From Oscillospiraceae bacterium (GTDB taxonomy: Bacteria > Bacillota > Clostridia > Oscillospirales > Oscillospiraceae): a stretch of 64,000 nt of DNA. The translations under genes and the position numbers were made by a program. Every line of letters starts with the position of its first letter. Positions within the stretch are counted from its first letter, which is position 1. Under the pieces are notes generated by a model. It saw only the letters and a list, made by a program, of their open reading frames with translations, ran no database searches and was not told where the DNA came from. Positions 1-6,491 of the stretch are shown one piece after another. The stretch spans positions 1 through 64,000 of the forward strand of contig JAFTGD010000020.1 in assembly GCA_017458065.1 (NCBI GenBank), written 5' to 3'.

Positions 1-57
1 GGTAAGGGCAGCTGTTTTGCAATCCATCTGGTCTGAGCATAGCCCGATTTGACGTTA

Positions 58-96
58 CAGGAAAGCGCGGCGCCCCCGCGCTTTCCTGTTTCTTTT
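58..96 (+). terminator. Rho-independent terminator
   Basis: A perfect 13-bp stem (58-70 with 76-88) closes a 5-base loop and is followed by a T-rich run (89-96). It probably ends a plus-strand gene lying left of the window. Bases 1-57 hold no recognisable gene. Confidence 0.8.
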
Positions 97-241
97 CGTG
101 GTCTTCGTCTCTCTTCCCTGTCAAGCCCGCAACTTGCACAAACTTTTCTTCGCCGAAGTAGGGATTTTCGCATTTTCTCAGCAGTTAGTGGTGTTTTCGC
201 CCCAAAACTACTACATCTTGTGGTTTTGGCGCTTCTGTCAA

Positions 242-270
242 TTGTCTTTTTCCCGGGGATCTGTTATAAT
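242..270 (+). promoter_or_regulatory. Sigma-A-like promoter for the zinc-ribbon gene
   Basis: TTGTCT (242-247), 17-base spacer, TATAAT (265-270). It lies 80 bases before the ATG at 351. A 15-base near-palindrome (210-224, ACTACATCTTGTGGT) sits just upstream and resembles an NrdR box. Confidence 0.6.
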
Positions 271-350
271 TCATACCAATCCAACTCCAGCACAGCGTAA
301 ACACGATGCAAGACAATGAGGACAGGGCGTTCTGCGCCGGGAGGAAACAC

Positions 351-557
351 ATGCTTACCTGTAAACTTTGCAGTACAAGGCTCGAGAAAAGGCATCTTCG
401 CCGCGACGGTTCTCTTCTCTGTCCGGAATGCGGACAGATCTATTGGAAAGAGGCCGTGGACAAAGCGATGGCCGACGGTTACCGTTTTGAGCCGGAGGTC
501 CGGAAAACCAGACGCCCGCAGCAGAGAGTGGCCTATTCCCGCCTCCGGAGAGCATGA
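351..557 (+). CDS. Small zinc-ribbon protein of unknown function
   Basis: A 68-residue protein with two CxxC pairs (CKLC at residues 4-7, CPEC at 24-27) spaced like a treble-clef or rubredoxin-type zinc ribbon, followed by a basic C-terminal tail. ATG 351 is chosen because GGGAGGAA lies seven bases upstream; an in-frame ATG at 306 has no such site. It has its own promoter (242-270) and a terminator (599-629), so it is probably monocistronic. No function can be assigned. The fold suggests nucleic-acid binding or a transcription or translation accessory role, but that is inference. Confidence 0.65.
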   Translation: MLTCKLCSTRLEKRHLRRDGSLLCPECGQIYWKEAVDKAMADGYRFEPEVRKTRRPQQRVAYSRLRRA

Positions 558-598
558 TTTCTCTCTGACAGCCTTCCTGTTTATAGCCGATATGCCTT

Positions 599-629
599 CG
601 AGCAGGTCAGACGACCTGCTCGATTTTTT
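599..629 (+). terminator. Rho-independent terminator
   Basis: A 10-bp perfect stem (599-608 with 613-622) with loop AGAC, followed by six Ts. It ends the zinc-ribbon transcript before the aldolase promoter. Confidence 0.85.
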
Positions 630-633
630 CCTC

Positions 634-662
634 TTGCCAAGTTCGGCCGTTCATAGTAAACT
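634..662 (+). promoter_or_regulatory. Probable promoter for the HpcH/HpaI aldolase
   Basis: TTGCCA (634-639), 17-base spacer, TAAACT (657-662), placed between the terminator at 599-629 and the start codon at 700. Confidence 0.45.
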
Positions 663-699
663 CTATTCATCCAAACAAACTGAAATGAGGTGGCACAGC

Positions 700-1452
700 A
701 TGGGCAAAACAACCTTCGGCACCTTCTTTGAACTCGGCGGCCGCGGCGCCATGGAGAGCCTCAGCCGCTCCGGTCTGGACTATGTGATCATCGACACCGA
801 GCACGGCTGCTTTTCGGAGGAGACCACGGCCGACTATATTCTCGCGGCTGAAAACGGCGGACTGCTCCCCTATGTGCGCATCGGCGACACCCGCCGCCCC
901 TATGTGCTCCGGATGCTGGACATCGGAGCGCGCGGACTGATTATCCCCAATATTCGCACGGTCGATCAGGTACGGGAGCTGGTCAGCCATGCCAAGTTTC
1001 CCCCGCTCGGGAACCGTGGCTATTGTCCCAACCGTACCAGCGGCTGGGGCGCTGACGAGTGGTCAAGCGACGTGTTCTCCTACATGGAGACATGCAACCG
1101 CCGCTGCAAGCTGATCCCCCAGTGCGAAACCAAAGAAGCGCTCGAGCAGATCGAAGAGATCGCGGCGATCCCCGGCGTGGATGGCATCTTTGTCGGCCCC
1201 TGTGATCTGTCCATCGCGCTCGATATTCCCCTGCAGTTCGACAATCCTATCCTGATCTCCGCGGTCGAGCGCATCCTCAAGGCCTGCCAGGACAACGGGA
1301 AAGAGTCCGTCATCTTCGCCGCCAACATGAAGGACGCGGTCAAATGGGCACGGAAGGGTTTCGACAGCATTGCCTACAGTCTGGACGCCTCTGTCTTCAT
1401 TCAGGCCTTCCAGGCCCTGACAAAGCAGTTCCACGAGGAGACCGAAGCCTAA
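700..1452 (+). CDS. HpcH/HpaI-family class II aldolase
   Basis: A 250-residue protein of the HpcH/HpaI family: metal-dependent retro-aldol enzymes that cleave or form 2-keto-3-deoxy acids such as 4-hydroxy-2-ketoheptanedioate, giving pyruvate and an aldehyde. Family residues are visible: DTEHG with the catalytic histidine, VRIGD with the substrate arginine, QCET with the metal glutamate and GPCDLS with the metal aspartate. The open frame runs further upstream, but ATG 700 has GAGGTGG six bases before it and starts at the family N-terminus. It stands alone between a terminator and the 1638-1682 hairpin, so no pathway context helps define the substrate. Family certain, substrate unknown. Confidence 0.85.
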   Translation: MGKTTFGTFFELGGRGAMESLSRSGLDYVIIDTEHGCFSEETTADYILAAENGGLLPYVRIGDTRRPYVLRMLDIGARGLIIPNIRTVDQVRELVSHAKFPPLGNRGYCPNRTSGWGADEWSSDVFSYMETCNRRCKLIPQCETKEALEQIEEIAAIPGVDGIFVGPCDLSIALDIPLQFDNPILISAVERILKACQDNGKESVIFAANMKDAVKWARKGFDSIAYSLDASVFIQAFQALTKQFHEETEA

Positions 1453-1637
1453 GCGCCGTCAGCAGTACGTCAAAGCTGCATATTTCAGATCTTTCGCAGC
1501 CCTGTCACACTCGATCTGCAGATTGAGCGGATCAATTTGCGCAAAATCGGTTCTCTTTCAAACATCTGAGTGAGCATTGCACTGCAGGACACAAACATAA
1601 TCATTCTATACCCCTGCTTCATTATGGTAAAAAATCC

Positions 1638-1682
1638 AGGAAGTCAGCAATCACCGCCTAAATCGATGATTGCTGACTTCCT
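1638..1682. terminator. Bidirectional terminator hairpin
   Basis: Perfect 16-bp arms (1638-1653 and 1667-1682) with a 13-base loop. A T-rich tract follows on the plus strand (GCTTGGTTTTCTTTATTTT) and an A-rich run precedes it, so it can serve the aldolase and the minus-strand island. The remainder of 1453-1690 shows no gene. Confidence 0.75.
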
Positions 1683-1694
1683 GCTTGGTTTTCT

Positions 1695-1907
1695 TTATTT
1701 TAACTGTGCCTTCAATTCCTGAAAGCTCTCCAGCGCACTCTGGAGGTTTTCGATGATGTCGTCGGCCAGTTCGTCGGGTGACGGCAGGCTGTCCAGATCA
1801 GCAAGAGATTTGTCCTTGATCCAAAAGAAATCGAGGCTTGTCTTGTCCCGCGCGAGGATATCCGCGATATCAAATTTGCGCCAGCGGCTGCTGCTGATAT
1901 TTCTCAT
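1695..1907 (-). pseudogene. hsdM: C-terminal remnant of type I restriction methylase HsdM
   Basis: This 70-codon frame matches the end of HsdM: WRKFDIADILARDKTSLDFFW, then SLADLDSLPSPDEL and a terminal helix. In intact HsdM proteins of about 500 residues these follow the methylase domain. The central part, including the SAM-binding and NPPF catalytic motifs, is absent here. The N-terminal part lies at 2685-3245, on the other side of a HEAT-repeat gene. No coherent start exists; the upstream bases belong to a different short gene start (1870-1932) joined at about 1885-1895. It is a non-functional fragment. Confidence 0.75.
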
Positions 1908-1932
1908 ATTCCTTATTCGATATCTGCTTCAT
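1870..1932 (-). pseudogene. Truncated start of an unknown gene coupled to the HEAT gene
   Basis: A 20-codon frame beginning MKQISNKEYEKYQQ, with its ATG overlapping the TGA of the HEAT-repeat gene (ATGA junction). That overlap suggests it was the next gene of an operon. After about 14 codons the sequence runs into the hsdM remnant and this frame stops. It therefore marks the deletion or insertion junction. The parent family is not recognised. Confidence 0.45.
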
Positions 1933-2549
1933 GGCATCCTCCGATCCTGTGATGCCGTTGCCTTAATTGCCCCCAAGCAGTGGATTCTCACGACACGGTT
2001 ATCATCGGTTTCTGATAATTGCCTCAGTAGCTCCACATATGGTCTTACGAACTCCGCCCTGCGTTTACCAAGAACGCGGAATATCTCCGGCGCTTCCATC
2101 CTTACTTTGTCATCTGTATCGTGCAGCAACTTCTCAAATATCGGCATGTGCTCCGCATAGATGTCTGGATTGTTTGTGGCGATGTTTTCAGATGCCCAAA
2201 TAAAACTCAATCTGACCTTCGGTTCCTCATCAGAGGCAAAGCGGAACAGATCTGTCCAGTACGGCTCAATCAAATGATAGCCACCCCGTCCGATCCTGCC
2301 GAGGGCATTCACTGTACGCTCCCGTATAAGCGCCACCGGACTGGCCAAGAAGGAAGCGATTACTGGAACAGCTTCCTTCACGGCCTGAGGATAGACAAGT
2401 CCCATCTCACCAAGCAGCCAGAGCGCCTTTGCCTGTATTTTTACAGATTCATGATTGAGGAGTGATGAAACATACGGGATGTTCGTTTCCCATTCGTCTT
2501 TTCTTTTTGTCAGTGCTCCAAGTTCTCTGTACAGCTCAAATTCAGTCAA
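1929..2549 (-). CDS. HEAT-repeat protein of unknown partner
   Basis: A 206-residue protein built from about five HEAT-like helical pairs, for example residues 24-55, 59-93, 97-131 and 134-195, with typical spacing and the recurring pattern of A-L-x-x-L-G and conserved Asp/Arg turns. No catalytic motif is visible; such solenoids usually bind protein or nucleic acid. The start is TTG (2547-2549) with a near-perfect GGAGGTGAT site seven bases upstream; no in-frame ATG fits. It occupies the place of the missing middle of hsdM and its TGA overlaps the ATG of a truncated next gene (1870-1932). It looks like part of a cassette that entered or was joined to the restriction locus. Confidence 0.7.
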   Translation of the reverse strand: MTEFELYRELGALTKRKDEWETNIPYVSSLLNHESVKIQAKALWLLGEMGLVYPQAVKEAVPVIASFLASPVALIRERTVNALGRIGRGGYHLIEPYWTDLFRFASDEEPKVRLSFIWASENIATNNPDIYAEHMPIFEKLLHDTDDKVRMEAPEIFRVLGKRRAEFVRPYVELLRQLSETDDNRVVRIHCLGAIKATASQDRRMP

Positions 2550-2684
2550 TCTATCATCACCTCCGCAAACACTGTATCCGTCTCATAAATATAGCCGGGA
2601 ACCTGCCCGACTTCAACATATTTCTGTTAACTTCACAAGAAGGCTCGAACGAGCCCTCCGAGCCCCAAAAACGAGCCCTCTTCA

Positions 2685-3245
2685 TTATGCCGCCGTTACC
2701 CGTATCAAAGACGTAGTGCAGATTTCCGCGATGGTTTTCATCGGCTTCGGACGGATGCAGGCGACCATAGCCTGGATCAGAGCACGGGGCGTAAAGTACT
2801 GGCCTGCGCCGGACTTCACATCTTCCGCGTTTTTCTGCAGCAGGCCCTCATGAATCTCGCCCTTCACGTCCGAGGACATGGAGACCCATTTTTCCCGGTC
2901 GATCATCTGCACGATCCGATAGAGGATCGCAGCGTTCGAGACCTTGTTGATCGCACCCCGGAAGATCTGTCCAAGAATACCGCCCTGCTCGCCCAGTGTT
3001 TCCAATGTAGCTTTGTACTGCTCTTCCAACGCCGCGCCCGTGAGGGTATTCATATTCGACCAGCCGTAGCCTTCCGGGATGCCGGTATCCCGCTTATACG
3101 GTGGCTTACTGTATTCGTCGGACATTTTAAGGAAGATCAGGTATGTAAGCTGTTCCAGATAATCGCCGTAGGAAACGCCGTCATCCCTCAAAGGGCCGCA
3201 CATGCCCCAGACTTTGGAAATGATAGATGATGTTTGTTCAGGCAT
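2685..3245 (-). pseudogene. hsdM: N-terminal fragment of type I restriction methylase HsdM
   Basis: 186 codons. Residues 1-120 match the HsdM N-terminal helical domain (SYGDYLEQLTYLIFLKM, GILGQIFRGAINK) and the frame reaches the start of the N6-adenine methylase domain (GAGQYFTPRALIQAMV). It then leaves the family after KPMKTIAEI, just before the SAM-binding DPACGTGG motif would appear, and ends in a short foreign tail. The ATG (3243-3245) overlaps the end of rhuM by 8 bases, showing the original operon order. The protein cannot methylate DNA because both catalytic motifs are missing. The C-terminal remnant is at 1695-1907. Confidence 0.8.
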
Positions 3246-4257
3246 TGTTCTTTCCTTTTCTTGTTTCGGTTTTGACTTCCTTCTCGGCAGCTCTCAAGCT
3301 CTGCAGATAGGCCTTCTCCACCGGGGTCAGGGTTTTCTGCTGATACTTGCGGTACTCGCTGTGCGCCTTTTCAATGGCGGCTGCATGAGAAACAGAGCCC
3401 GCGTCGCTCAGGAGCTTCCGCCCACCGGAGGACAGTATCGCGTCCAGCTGCTGAATATAGTCTTTCATATACATGGGCTTGTGCTCAATGGCGCTGATCT
3501 CGGCAAAGTCAAAGTACCCGGAGACCAGATTGTTAAGGACACGAAGTTCATCAGCATCCAGGTAATTCTTAGCGATTTCGGTGTCCTTCTTAACTGGAAA
3601 CTCTCCGGCAAAGCTGCGCAAGCCCATGAACTCCTGATCGGCGTCTGCCCGCTCGAAGATAACCTCCGCAGCGGTGTGGCCGTGAGCAGCATAGTGCAGC
3701 TTGTTCTGCACAATCTTGAAGAACTGCACGGACTCCGGACTGGAGGGATCATAGTCCTGGCTGGTGGCATAGAGATCCAGTACCTGCCGATACAGTACCT
3801 TTTCCGAGGAGCGAATGTCCCTTATGCGCTCAAGGAGTTCTTTCCAATAGTCCCCGCCGCCGTGGCCTTTCAGTCTCTCGTCATCCAGCGTAAAGCCCTT
3901 GATCATATACTCCTTCAAGCGCACGGTGGCCCACTGGCGAAAGCGCGTGGCCGTCAGGGATTTGACCCGGTAGCCGAGGGAAATGATCATGTCGAGGTTA
4001 TAGTACGGCAGTTCTCGCGAAACCTGTCGATTTCCTTCGGTGCGAACCTGTCGGAATTTCCGACAGGTTGCAGTCTCGTCCAGCTCGCCTTCCTCGTAGA
4101 TATGTTGAATATGCTCCACAATGTTGCTGCGGGAGGACTGGAATAGATCTGCCATCTGCTGCTGCGTCAGCCAGACTGTCTCGTCCTCAAAGCGCACATC
4201 AATTTTAGTCAGTCCATCCTCCGTTTGATAGAGGACGATTTCTCCATGTTCGTTCAT
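3238..4257 (-). CDS. RhuM-family protein
   Basis: 339 residues, full length for the RhuM family: an N-terminal part with VWLTQQQMADLFQSSRSNI resembling a winged-helix DNA-binding segment, the family signature YYNLDMIISLGYRV, then FRQWATVRLKEYMIKGF and a C-terminal helical half. RhuM-like genes are often found inside type I restriction-modification operons and pathogenicity islands; their biochemical role is not established. The ATG overlaps the stop of the upstream fragment (ATGA at 4254-4257) and its own stop overlaps the start of hsdM. It is the only intact ORF of the old restriction operon; whether it is still useful without HsdR, HsdM and HsdS is unknown. Confidence 0.8.
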   Translation of the reverse strand: MNEHGEIVLYQTEDGLTKIDVRFEDETVWLTQQQMADLFQSSRSNIVEHIQHIYEEGELDETATCRKFRQVRTEGNRQVSRELPYYNLDMIISLGYRVKSLTATRFRQWATVRLKEYMIKGFTLDDERLKGHGGGDYWKELLERIRDIRSSEKVLYRQVLDLYATSQDYDPSSPESVQFFKIVQNKLHYAAHGHTAAEVIFERADADQEFMGLRSFAGEFPVKKDTEIAKNYLDADELRVLNNLVSGYFDFAEISAIEHKPMYMKDYIQQLDAILSSGGRKLLSDAGSVSHAAAIEKAHSEYRKYQQKTLTPVEKAYLQSLRAAEKEVKTETRKGKNNA

Positions 4258-4658
4258 GTATTGTTATCCTTATTTACCTGCTCTTTTTCCTGAATATAAC
4301 TTTTAATGATATCAAGAACTACATATTTCATGTACTTAGCTGGATTGTCAGCTGTAATCTGATAATCTTCACCATGAGAATAGTTACTTCTGATTGTATA
4401 AGCTTCATTAGCAGAAAACTTCTCATACTTTTTCTTAGCATACCGCTCGCATAAGAGTTTGCATTTCTGCCTAGATGACATTTCCTTTCCGTTACATAGG
4501 TAATTCTTCAATTGATTTGTTTGGCCTTCACTAAGATTCATAGAATTGACTTGTTCAATCAGAGTATCTATGGCATCAAGAACAGCAAGTTTCTTTTTTC
4601 CTGCTGGTGAAAGGTGTTCAAGAAGGCCGCAGAGTAGGGTATTCCCGCACAGCAACAC
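4254..4658 (-). pseudogene. C-terminal fragment of an unidentified island protein, possibly HEPN-like
   Basis: An open frame of 134 codons. Its first ten or so codons are out-of-frame hsdR sequence; from about 4635 downward it reads as a distinct helical, lysine-rich domain ending in VLDIIKSYIQ. The segment TIRSNYSHG resembles the R-x4-6-H motif of abortive-infection or Apea-type HEPN domains, so it may be the tail of such a protein, but this is weak. It is more AT-rich than the chromosome around it. Its stop overlaps the rhuM start. Probably a truncated gene fused to the hsdR remnant by deletion. Confidence 0.5.
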
Positions 4659-4761
4659 CGAGAGATGCCATTGGATTAACTTTTTTCAGATCCTGCACAA
4701 TCCAGCCTGCTTGCTGCAATCTTGCGTCGATCTGCTGTCGAGCCTGTTGCTCCGGCATCAT
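4618..4761 (-). pseudogene. hsdR: N-terminal fragment of type I restriction endonuclease HsdR
   Basis: 47 codons: residues 3-43 (PEQQARQQIDARLQQAGW and on to LGVAVREYP) match the conserved start of HsdR, the restriction and translocation subunit normally 800-1,000 residues long. An in-frame TGA follows at 4618-4620 and the downstream sequence belongs to another protein. ATG 4759-4761 has GAGG eight bases upstream, so this is the original start. With it, the first gene of the restriction operon has lost more than 90 percent of its length. Confidence 0.75.
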
Positions 4762-4838
4762 GCTCTTCGCCTCTTTCTCTATGAATACTGAATTATCTTA
4801 TAACAGATAATTGTGTTTTACAATCGGCTGTCATCACT

Positions 4839-6053
4839 CTAAAGAGTCTTCCCGATCAGCCATTCCAGCGCGTTGATCCGGCGGATGCCTTCATAATCCG
4901 CTTCCGGGTCTTCATCCAGAGTCAGGATCATTTTTGGATAATTGTCGGATATTTTTTGCAGCGATGCAAGCTCCCTTGCGAGGGTGCTTTCATCCCGGAC
5001 GCTGGCTGCAACCTGGATATACTGCGCTCCCCTTGGCCCCCGGGCAACAAAATCGACTTCGAGGTCGTCTATCTTTCCGATATAGACATCGTACCCCCTG
5101 CGCAGCAGTTCCAGGTAAACAACGTTCTCCAGAATATGCCCGATATCTGTACCGCTTGTGCCCAGAAGCATATAGCGCATTCCGATATCGACCACATAGT
5201 ATTTTTCAAGCGTTTTCAGATATTGCTTACCTCGAATGTTATAGCGCTTGGCCTGGTAAATAATAAAGCTCTCCATCAGGCCTTCCAGATATCGTTCCAC
5301 TGTTTTTACATCGATCTTTCGGCCTGAAGTGGTCATGGTATCTGCAATCTTTTTCGTCGAAAGCTGACTGCCGATGCTGTCAAACACGAAGCGGGTCACG
5401 CTTTCCAGCATCATGGTATCTGCGATCTTTTTCCGCGCAGCGATATCTTTCACCACAATGGTGTTATATACGCCTTCCAGGTAATCGTGCACAGCGTTCG
5501 GCTGGTCTTGCAGTTCCAGCGCATAGGGGAAAGAGCTTCCTTGAATGTACGCTCGATATTTTGCTGCAAGATTGTTTTCATCCCCTGTTGAGAGCACGTA
5601 CTCGCGGAAAGACAGGGGCAGCATCTTGATCTCAACATATCTTCCGGATATCAGGGTCGCGATTTCGCTGGAAAGCATATAGGCATTGGATCCGGTGAGA
5701 TACAGATCAACATTCTTCCGGATATACAGACTGTCAATGACAGCAGGAAAATCTGCACAGTGCTGGATTTCATCAATGAAAACATAGGTCGTCTTCCCCG
5801 GAACAAGACGCTCTTTGACATAGGTATGCAGCACTGCAGGATCACGAAGGGGAAAGAAATCGAAATCCTCAAGATTGACGGATACAATCTGATCTTCCTC
5901 TACTCCGTCAGCACGCAAATAATCCTGGTAGATTTCCAGCAAAGTGGACTTTCCGCAGCGTCGCACTCCCGTTACCACTTTGATCAACTGCTTTTCCCGG
6001 AAACGGACCAGTTTATCCAGATATTCTTTTCGATCCAATCGCCGTAGTGCCAT
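4839..6053 (-). CDS. AAA ATPase with DUF4143 domain
   Basis: 404 residues of the AAA_14/DUF4143 family. Walker A (GVRRCGKS, residues 29-36) and Walker B (VFIDEIQ, 91-97) are intact. The C-terminal half is DUF4143, which has a PD-(D/E)xK-like region; DLEVDFVARG near residue 340 is the usual signature. These proteins are widespread in accessory regions of anaerobes, sometimes many copies per genome; their role is unknown. ATG 6053 has GGGAGGTG just upstream. A promoter (6080-6108) lies directly before it and its -35 box is inside a 42-bp perfect palindrome (6102-6143), which may be an autoregulatory operator. Confidence 0.85.
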   Translation of the reverse strand: MALRRLDRKEYLDKLVRFREKQLIKVVTGVRRCGKSTLLEIYQDYLRADGVEEDQIVSVNLEDFDFFPLRDPAVLHTYVKERLVPGKTTYVFIDEIQHCADFPAVIDSLYIRKNVDLYLTGSNAYMLSSEIATLISGRYVEIKMLPLSFREYVLSTGDENNLAAKYRAYIQGSSFPYALELQDQPNAVHDYLEGVYNTIVVKDIAARKKIADTMMLESVTRFVFDSIGSQLSTKKIADTMTTSGRKIDVKTVERYLEGLMESFIIYQAKRYNIRGKQYLKTLEKYYVVDIGMRYMLLGTSGTDIGHILENVVYLELLRRGYDVYIGKIDDLEVDFVARGPRGAQYIQVAASVRDESTLARELASLQKISDNYPKMILTLDEDPEADYEGIRRINALEWLIGKTL

Positions 6054-6079
6054 GACGCACCTCCCGTGTTTATGCTTGC

Positions 6080-6108
6080 ATTATAACCAAAAACATTCTA
6101 AATAGCAA
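6080..6108 (-). promoter_or_regulatory. Promoter of the AAA/DUF4143 gene
   Basis: Read on the minus strand: TTGCTA (6108-6103), 17-base spacer, TATAAT (6085-6080), 27 bases before the ATG at 6053. The -35 box lies at the end of the 42-bp palindrome. Confidence 0.65.
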
Positions 6109-6143
6109 GACTTTTTGGATTGCAATCCAAAAAGTCTTGCTAT
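6102..6143. repeat. 42-bp perfect palindrome
   Basis: Two 21-base arms (6102-6122 and 6123-6143) are exact reverse complements with no loop; the centre is GGATTGCAATCC. It overlaps the -35 box of the AAA gene. It could be an operator or a terminator-like cruciform. Bases 6144-6235 contain nothing recognisable. Confidence 0.85.
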
Positions 6144-6235
6144 CAGTTGCCTTGTGAGCTTTTCCAGCAGCATCTCGCCCCTGTCGTGCACAAGTTTTTC
6201 CTCTTGTCTGCTCACTCTGCGAAGAAATCCACTGC

Positions 6236-6277
6236 AAATAAAAACATGACTCCGACGAAATCAACATCAGAGTCATG
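6236..6277 (-). terminator. Terminator of tRNA-Arg
   Basis: On the minus strand a 13-bp stem with two G-U pairs (6277-6265 with 6257-6245) is followed by a T run (6244-6240), directly after the tRNA 3' end. Confidence 0.8.
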
Positions 6278-6280
6278 CAT

Positions 6281-6357
6281 TGGTACGGCCGACGGGATTC
6301 GAACCCACGACCTCCAGAGTCGGAGTCTGGCACTCTATCCAGCTGAGCTACGGCCGC
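6281..6357 (-). tRNA. tRNA-Arg (anticodon CCG)
   Basis: A 77-base cloverleaf on the minus strand. The acceptor arm GCGGCCG pairs with CGGCCGT, the anticodon stem CCAGA/TCTGG closes loop CTCCGAC giving anticodon CCG, the T loop is TTCGAAT and CCA is encoded. It reads CGG arginine codons. The accessory island lies on its 3' side, the usual side for integration, but no duplicated tRNA end was found at the far boundary. Confidence 0.95.
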
Positions 6358-6372
6358 ATATTCAGATAGTTG

Positions 6373-6401
6373 TTGCCATGAACCACCGAATTTGGTATAA
6401 T
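6373..6401 (+). promoter_or_regulatory. Promoter of the aldo/keto reductase operon
   Basis: TTGCCA (6373-6378), 17-base spacer, TATAAT (6396-6401), 90 bases before the ATG at 6492. It faces the tRNA promoter and both -10 boxes lie in an inverted repeat (6391-6401 with 6418-6428). Confidence 0.65.
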
Positions 6402-6417
6402 TCATGCAACGGATGGT

Positions 6418-6446
6418 ATTATACCAAAAACCATTTGTAAAGTAAA
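6418..6446 (-). promoter_or_regulatory. Promoter of tRNA-Arg
   Basis: On the minus strand TTTACT (6446-6441), 17-base spacer, TATAAT (6423-6418), 60 bases before the tRNA. It converges on the reductase promoter so the two initiation regions overlap. Confidence 0.65.
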
Positions 6447-6491
6447 GCCCCGATTTCGTATCGGTCATCATTTTTTGAGGGGATGAACTGT

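Noticed and set aside
49-300. Short open frames at 49-319
   Set aside because: They overlap a terminator and a promoter, have no ribosome binding site and resemble no protein.
1638-1682. Inverted repeat as an insertion-sequence end
   Set aside because: No transposase or target duplication is nearby; position and T-rich flank fit a terminator.
6281-6357. tRNA-Arg as the attachment site of an integrated island
   Set aside because: The island lies on the 3' side, but no repeat of the tRNA 3' end was found near 1450-1700 and no integrase gene is present.
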